From Hepsetus odoe (lineage: Eukaryota; Chordata; Actinopteri; Characiformes; Hepsetidae): 64,000 nt of DNA. Each line of letters opens with the position of its first letter. Within the stretch, counting starts at the first letter, position 1. Below the pieces are notes generated by a model. That model was given only the letters and a program-made list of their open reading frames with translations, was not told the origin of the DNA and did not search any database. Where the stretch lies: assembly GCA_017165825.1 (NCBI GenBank), contig CM029367.1, forward strand, positions 5,259,660 through 5,323,659. Reading direction: 5' to 3'. The translations under genes and the position numbers were made by a program. This document shows, piece by piece, positions 57,892-64,000 of the stretch.

Positions 57892-58774
57892 AAGTGAAAG
57901 CGACTATTTGGGTCATTGTGAAACACAGCACATCACACTGCGAACCACATCAAAACTCAACCCCTGCTTTTAAGCCACACACACCGTGCAGCAGGGGGCA
58001 GCTTTTTAAAGAACCCAGGGAGCAGTGATGGGGATGCTACTGTGACACCGCACATAAGGCTGCCATAGCCGATGGCCATAAGGGAGGTACCCCCTAGGCT
58101 CGGCATGGTATTCCTCCAAGAAGTCAGAGGGCGCTCTAGCCCCTTACTAACACTGCGCCTCCCCTTTAAGAGCTTACCTGATATAATCAGGTGACTGATT
58201 AGCAGGGGTGTCGGTTTTTTGGGCAGTGTTTGGGAGGAGTTGTGTGATAAAAGCTTTGGGAAGAAAGCGTATGAGGGAGAAACTAGGTTTCCATGTCCCT
58301 TGCTAAAAATCCTTTCTTTCATGGCATGTGTATGATATATGTTCACAAAGAAGACTGGCAGAGCCCATCTTCCATGTTTGTGGATTAACCCCGTTGGACT
58401 ATTTGGACACTCAATTCCACTCAGGATTACTCTTACCATCCGATCTATAATCCCCTACTCCATCACCTTCGTGGTAGGACTTCCGTTTGCCATCCACCAT
58501 CTCCGGAATCATCCTTAGACTGGACAATACGGTCGGACTAAATTCATGTACTTTCATTGTTTGTTTGCTTGGTTGTTTGTTATATTCAAGGTTGTTTGGG
58601 GAGCACTGTTAGATATTAAAAACACTGAAGGTTTTTGTCCCGAGTATTGTGGTGGTAGCCGCAACCGCTACACTACGTTGCTCAAGGGTACCTCCGGGCA
58701 ACCTCCTTGTTTGGGATTTGAACCCTTGACCTTCTGATCCAGGGGGCCTAAACACTAGGCCACTGCTGCCCCTA
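57892..58774 (-). repeat. SINE-A split by an LTR insertion
   Basis: 57892-58040 (tail side) and 58673-58774 (core and head: GTTGCTCAAGGGTACCTCC to ACTAGGCCACTGCTGCCC). Removing the LTR and one CTAC restores an ordinary SINE order. Confidence 0.85.
58041..58672 (+). mobile_element. Solo LTR (632 bp) inserted in a SINE
   Basis: Element ends TGTGACACCG and CCGCTACA, flanked by CTAC at 58037-58040 and 58673-58676. It has an ATTAAA signal near 58614 but no gag/pol. A different LTR family from the 281-bp one. The 160-aa minus frame inside is not a gene. Orientation is assigned from the ATTAAA position and is tentative. Confidence 0.75.
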
Positions 58775-58885
58775 AAAAATGTGAAATCTTAAATCAGTTG
58801 TATCAAAATGGAAAATATCACATCAAAGCAGAAAACCAGCTGAGAAAAAATGTTAGATTTGAGTCCAAAATCTTGACTTCTGCTC

Positions 58886-58912
58886 TGTGTGTGTGTGTGT
58901 GTGTGTGTGTGT
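58886..58912 (+). repeat. (GT)n microsatellite
   Basis: About 13 GT units. Confidence 0.92.
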
Positions 58913-59203
58913 CAGCAGGTGATTCTGTCAGACTAGATAGTCTGCCTCTCAGGGCTTTACATCCTTAATCACCTTGAAATGAAATGTGCCCTCACACACC
59001 TCAGTGACGTGAGAAGGAGGTTGCCTTAAACTCCGCTGCAGTAGTTTTGCTGCTCACAAGTCAGCTTAGCATTAAAAGTCATGTATACTGAGCATCCGGC
59101 TGCAAAAAAGATCAATAAATGAAAAATAGTTGGAAACAAAAGCACTTTAAGTGGAGAACAAGGCTTACAGCTGGGAAAGCAGGTAACAGTGAACAAACAC
59201 TTT

Positions 59204-59637
59204 AAGTGAAAGTAAGTATTTTTGTCATTATGAAACACAGCACAGTGAACCATAACGGAATTAGACTTCTGCATTTTGCCCATACTATTTTGCCCATACA
59301 TGCCCAAATTGCTATTGAAAGCACCCGGGGAGCAGTGATGGGGATGGTACCTTACTCAAGGGTAACTCAGGGCAACCTGCTGGTCTGGGATACTAACCCA
59401 TGACCTTCTGATCCTGGGGCCAACTCCCTACCAACTAGACACCCGCTGCCCCACCAGCCTCTACGTTTAACCCAAACACTTATGTGCAACGGGGCAGCAA
59501 TTGAAAGCACCCGGGTAGCAGTGATGGGGATGGTACCTTGCTCAAGGTTACCGCAGGGCAACCTACTGGTAAGGGATTTGACCTCGCAATCTTCTGATCC
59601 TGCGCCCGACTCCATAATCACTAGGCCACCACTGATA
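59204..59637 (-). repeat. Two tandem SINE-A copies in the same orientation
   Basis: First copy 59204-59453 (GTGAAAGTAAGTATTTTTG to ACACCCGCTGCCCC). The second is tail-truncated, 59454-59637 (CCTCTACGTTTAACCC to ACTAGGCCACCACTG). Confidence 0.8.
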
Positions 59638-59937
59638 CCACTAATATAGAAGTTAAAATAGAAGTAAGTGTAAACTACCGACAATTTCTATTTGTTCATT
59701 CATGTGGACATTTTGGCACAATGTAACTGTCCGAGTGTTTTCAAATGATTAAAGATCCATGTTCAAGTTATTTATAAACGGTCCTCACAAATGTATATGT
59801 CCACTAAACTTTACAGGAGCAAGTAAATTAAAATAAAATTAGAATGAACTAAAAATGCAGATACAAAGAATTATTCCAACAGAGATAATACATGCTTTAA
59901 CTTCCTCCTGAACAGTGAACCAAAACACGTGTATAAC

Positions 59938-60013
59938 ATCGTAAGTCGCTCTGGAGAAGAGCGTCTGCTAAATGCTGTAAATGTAAATGTAAATGTAAAT
60001 GTAAATGTAAATG
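59938..60013 (+). repeat. SINE-C end with (AAATGT)n
   Basis: GTAAGTCGCTCTGGAGAAGA, GCGTCTGCTAAATGCTGTAA then about six AAATGT units: the 3' end of a SINE-C in the opposite orientation to the others listed. Confidence 0.75.
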
Positions 60014-60685
60014 CACACATTCAACACAGACTTGTTCACCCAGAAGGATTGCCATTCCGGGGTGAAGGGTGTGCTATTCCAGTTTTTCATTTATTTTTTC
60101 AACCCAGACCAGCCTGTTAAGACTTGCTTGAAGCTTGAGTTCTAAATGTAACGAGCCTAACTGCAAATTTAAGTGTTGAAATTTTCACATTTTCTATTCT
60201 ACCTCCACATAAAGGTATTGGAGCGTGTAGCCCTTGTAATCTGGACATTGCATTCTTTCAAATTGTGATTTTGATAGAAAAATGATTCGTCTCTACAGGG
60301 CATGCCTCTGATGTCAAATGCATTGCATTTGTGGATTAACAACAAATCAACCCCATTGTAATTCTATTAGACCGTCAGTCAATGTCCAGCCCTTTATCAA
60401 TGATCAGTTTCTCACCTCAAGCTGCTTTTAGTTGGATCCTTTAGTGTAATGGACCATTCTCGACCTAGAAATGACACTGAAAACCCCAAACACCAATGTA
60501 TCACCAGCACTGTTGGTGTGGCTCTTAAAAAATTGTTCAGTTTAAATACAATTTAGCTAACGGGGGTTCTGTGGTCAAAAACTGACCAATGGAGAGGTAA
60601 AGGGAAATGTAATGTTTGGTTCCCCACGCATTAACTGTGTACAGACCCAACCAGCAAATTATTGCACATTTGAATGATACAAATC
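60014..60685. other. No recognisable feature
   Basis: Unique intron sequence. Confidence 0.5.
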
Positions 60686-60689
60686 TGGA

Positions 60690-61250
60690 TTAGCGCGGTC
60701 TCCTCACAGCGAGAAGGTCCTGGGTTCCCAGACGGGACAGTCCGGGTCCTTTACACTTACATTTACATTTACGGCATTTAGCAGACGCTCTTATCCAGAG
60801 TGACTTACACGTCCTAATTACAGGGACAGTCCCCCTGGAGCAACTCAGGGTTAAGGGTCTTGCTCAGGGACCCAGTGATGGTAGTGCCAGAGGTGGGATT
60901 TGAACCTGGGACCTCTTGAGCCATTGGTCCGTCGGCAGGTATCCTACCACTAGAATACTGGGACTAGGGTCCTTTCTGTGTGGAGTTTGTTCTCCGCGTC
61001 TGTGCGTGTTTCCTCCAGGTGTTCCAGTTTTCACTACCCGAAGACATGGATGTCAGGTGGACTAGAGATGCTAAATTCCCTGCTAGGCATGAATGTGAGT
61101 GTGTTAGTCTTTGTGTATGCCCTGCGATGGACTGGTGACCTGTCCAGGGTGTCCCTTGCCTTTCACCGTGTGAGAGCTGGGAAAGGCTACAGCATGACCC
61201 ACAACCCTATGGCTCAGAACAAGTGGCTCAGAAAATGCATGAGAGCAAGT
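60690..61250 (+). repeat. SINE-B split by a SINE-C insertion
   Basis: Head 60690-60752 (CTCACAGCGAGAAGGTCCTG). It resumes 60967 onward (CTTTCTGTGTGGAGTTTG, GATGGACTGGTGACCTGTCC, GGCTCAGAACAAGTGGC) to about 61250. Confidence 0.8.
60753..60966 (-). mobile_element. SINE-C insertion with 9-bp target duplication
   Basis: Flanked by GGGTCCTTT at 60744-60752 and 60967-60975. Full SINE-C order from TTTACATTTACGGCATTTAG to ACCTACCACTAG-type head text. Confidence 0.85.
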
Positions 61251-61254
61251 GAGT

Positions 61255-61975
61255 GTATTTCTGCTTCAATTCATAAACACTATTAAACATGATCTGAATC
61301 TGCAGTCAAACTGATTTCTACAAAAAGAAATTAAGTGAGACTGGATGTGTAGTCTACATTGTACCTAGAGATGAGTCAAAAAGCTTTTATTATATTGTGC
61401 ATTTGTATATATATATCTAAAATGACAGTAAAAACTGAAGTAAATTGCTGTGCTGGAAAAGGAGGTGGCTAATCTTTGAGAATATTTGAGCGTTCACCCT
61501 CAATTTCATCTAAGCAAAAATGTATGTGCAAACTGCTTTAGTAAATCAGGCTCTACGAGTTCAACATACTCCCTTTGGGAGTATCCTAATTGCCTCTCAT
61601 TTGCTGTTAAAACGCATCTCCATCACTACAAGCCCTTGAGAAGATGCTTTGAAATGGAGAGGAGTAAGAGTACCCTACTTCTACTGCCTAGCACATCACA
61701 AAAACCAGTGCAAAAGTACACCAGCACCGTATCGTCGGCTGACAGAAGAGCAGCACCCTGATTCATTAAAAAGACATTTAGCTGAGGTTCCGAAGTAGCA
61801 AAGCCATCTCAGGGCTTGTCCTTCTGTTGAGAGTCCAAGAGGATAGATTTGGTTCTGCTTAATTAGATCTGGTTTTTGTGTAGTATGTATGTGTGTAAAT
61901 GAATAACTATAGATCGGAAAAGTGTTTACAGTCTTTCAGAACTGGGTCCTGAACAAAAGGAAAGTTTGTTGAAAA
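61255..61975. other. No recognisable feature
   Basis: Unique intron sequence; short (TA)n near 61408. Confidence 0.5.
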
Positions 61976-61977
61976 AG

Positions 61978-62380
61978 AGTTTTGAATGTATGGCAAAAAG
62001 TGCTGATGAGAAGACAGGAGGCAGAGCTGGAGGTGTTAGAGTTAAAGATGCAGAGGTTTTGGCTGGGCGGATGAGGATGCACAGGGTGCACAGGATAAGA
62101 CACAAGTATAAAAGAGGGACAGCTCAGGTTAGACATTTTGGAGACAAAGCCAGAAAAGTGAGACTGTGCTGGTTTGAACATGCCCAGAGGAGAGACGAGC
62201 GCTATACCGGGAGAAAAATGTTGAAAACGGAGCTGCCAGGAAAGAGAAGAGGAAGACCTAAGAGGAGGTTTGTGGATGTGCTTGAAATAGGACATGCAGG
62301 TGGTCAGTGTGAGAGAGGAAGATGCAGAGGACAGGAAGAACAGATGATTTGGTGTGGAGACCCTTAAATGGAGCAGCAGA
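61978..62380 (+). pseudogene. LINE 3' fragment, 133-aa open remnant
   Basis: Plus-strand frame 61966-62367 reads VRVKDAEVLAGRMRM, then KRGTAQVRHFGDKARKVRL, CWFEHAQRRDERYTGRKML, KTELPGKRRGRPKRRF and MIWCGDP. This is the pol C-terminus of the same LINE family, still open for 133 codons, so possibly a younger copy. It is 5'-truncated. Confidence 0.82.
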
Positions 62381-62399
62381 AAGAAGTCTCAAATGTAAT

Positions 62400-62950
62400 T
62401 AAATCTACCAGATGAAGAAAATCCCAGGGTGTAATAAATTACGTGACCTTTTAAACAATTCACTGCGCTGTGCTTACACTCAACAAGCATGAGCTCATCA
62501 AAGTGGCTGACTCAGGATGTGACACCACAGATTTCTGACTCTTATAAAGCAAGAAACAGGTATATTAACTCTTCCTGCTTGTGATTTTCTACAGTCAGAA
62601 ATTTCACTAGGAACTGGACGTGAAGGAGAGCTGTTGAAGGCAAAAAAAAAATGGACTGTAAAGAAAAAAAAAGCTCATTGGCTCATCATGCATGCAAAGC
62701 AAAACTCTCACTTCATTGATGCACTGAAATGCTGATGCCACTCTGCAGTGTTGTTGCACAAACATCATCTAGATGGATTTCTGAAAAAATGCCTAAAATA
62801 TGCAATATGACAATTACAAAGCCAATATGCTGTGGTCGATACGAAAAAAAAAGAAATGTTTAGCTATAATTAAAGATTTGTAAGGGAAAGAAAAGAAGCA
62901 TTTAAATAACTGAACAATATGCCATCTGACTGCAGCCAGTTTTTCAAGAT
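62400..62950. other. No recognisable feature
   Basis: Unique intron sequence. Confidence 0.5.
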
Positions 62951-62956
62951 ATGACA

Positions 62957-63150
62957 GTGAAAGTGACTATTTGCAATCGTGAAACCACAAGGAAATGCAA
63001 CCTCTGCTTGTAACCCACACGCACCATGCAGCAGGGGGCAGCTATTTAAAGTACCCAGAGAGCAGTAATGGGGACAATACCTTGCTCAAGGGTAACTCAG
63101 GACAACCTACTGATCTGGAATTCAAACCCAGCACCTTCCAATCCTGGAGG
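62957..63150 (-). repeat. SINE-A copy, head-truncated
   Basis: GTGAAAGTGACTATTTGC tail, TACCTTGCTCAAGGGTAAC core, ends at AATCCTGGAGGC. Confidence 0.78.
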
Positions 63151-63236
63151 CATGAAGCAATTTCAAAGTAAGTTCCCAAATTGACAAATAAAGCTGTAAT
63201 TAAACGTGGTCAAAAATGAATAACGATCTAAGATTA

Positions 63237-63475
63237 GGGGCAGCGGTGGCTTAGTGGTTAGGGAGTTGCCCCGGATCGGAAGATTGTGGGTTTGCTTCCC
63301 TCACCAGCAGGTTGCCCTGAGGTACCCTTGAGCAAGGTACCGTCCCCGTCACTGCTCCCCGGGCGCTTTCAATAGCTGCCTCCTGCTGCACGTGTGTGTA
63401 TGGGTGAAACGCAGAGGTTGAATGTCGTTGTGTTGTGCTGCGTTTCACAATGACAAGGGTAGTCACTTTCACTTT
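63237..63475 (+). repeat. SINE-A copy, best-preserved full-length example
   Basis: About 239 bp: tRNA-like head (GGGGCAGCGGTGGCTTAGTG), B-box-like GGGTTTGCTTCCC, core CCTGAGGTACCCTTGAGC, body AAACGCAGAGGTTGAATG, tail CACTTTCACTTTTT. A useful reference for the other copies. Confidence 0.88.
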
Positions 63476-63754
63476 TTAAGATATCTGTTTATTTCTATTT
63501 AAAGCAATCCACAGAATATTAGCATGGGTTCCGCTGACACCAAAATCCAACAAAGCATCAATTTCACTAAATATAATACGTCGGATATGTCTTCATGTCG
63601 GATGCGACTTTTTTCACTACCCACTTTTAAAGAGCACATTCAAAGCTCCATTTAAAACTACCAAAAAGGCTCTTTTGCACATCACAAAACAACATCATCA
63701 AATGAATGAAAAGCATTGTTGTAAATGAATTCATCCAAAACATTATATTGTCCA

Positions 63755-63796
<42 letters not shown>

Positions 63797-64000
63797 TGAG
63801 CTTTATTTTTCAGAACAAAGGCTATTTCTGCAGTACAGCTGGTGTGGGTGCAGCTATCGATCCTATTCAGATAGAAGTCAAAGAAAGCATGGGTGTAGCA
63901 AATGGATTGTAGCTGAGCAAAGCCACCGAACAGAAAAATAAATGCAGCTCCTGCGTCCCTTCAGATTCTGTGGTCCACGGGACGCATCGCATTGGCTTTC
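63476..64000. other. Intron sequence with (AT)n at 63765-63795
   Basis: No exon supported up to the window edge. Confidence 0.5.

Noticed and set aside
57957..58439. 160-aa minus-strand open frame
   Set aside because: Runs from a SINE into the inserted LTR; a by-product of repeats.

Overview
The window reads as nuclear DNA from a ray-finned (teleost) fish. It has vertebrate-type splice sites, sparse coding sequence, and many teleost-type repeats: tRNA-derived SINEs, APE-type and L2-type LINEs, Tc1-like DNA transposons, Gypsy-like solo LTRs and long CA/GT/GA microsatellites. I cannot name the species. Nothing bacterial, viral or plasmid-like is present, and most short open frames are chance frames or transposon debris.

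The one host gene I can support lies on the minus strand. Two exons at 49229-49334 and 35178-35275 join in frame. They encode the end of a MAM domain followed by a short linker and a hydrophobic C-terminus typical of a GPI-anchor signal. This architecture fits the 3' end of an MDGA gene (MAM-domain GPI-anchored neuronal adhesion protein, mdga1 preferred over mdga2). The exons are separated by a 13.95 kb intron. A stretch of about 5.5 kb below the stop codon (about 29.66-35.18 kb) contains no recognised transposon and is best read as a long 3' UTR. All DNA above 49.3 kb is then upstream intron, and DNA below 29.6 kb is intergenic or part of a neighbouring locus. I found no coding exon in either.

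Layout: 1-29 kb is intergenic, with dense SINEs, solo LTRs, a deleted Tc1-like element, LINE tails and several repeat-poor blocks that look like conserved non-coding DNA. 29.6-35.3 kb is the terminal exon. 35.3-49.2 kb is the last intron, with a near full-length decayed LINE (42.3-45.2 kb), a solo LTR with a perfect target duplication, a Tc1-like relic and a long purine tract. 49.3-64 kb is upstream intron, with a cluster of (GA)n/(CA)n tracts at 51.6-53.2 kb and several nested insertions.

The most informative structures are the nested and rearranged repeats. A SINE is split by a 632-bp LTR, a SINE sits inside a SINE, and a SINE insertion carries a 9-bp target duplication. Two loci carry a similar SINE-A/SINE-B chimera. 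A roughly 135-145 bp near-identical inverted duplication contains a GT microsatellite. No previously undescribed gene system was convincingly seen.
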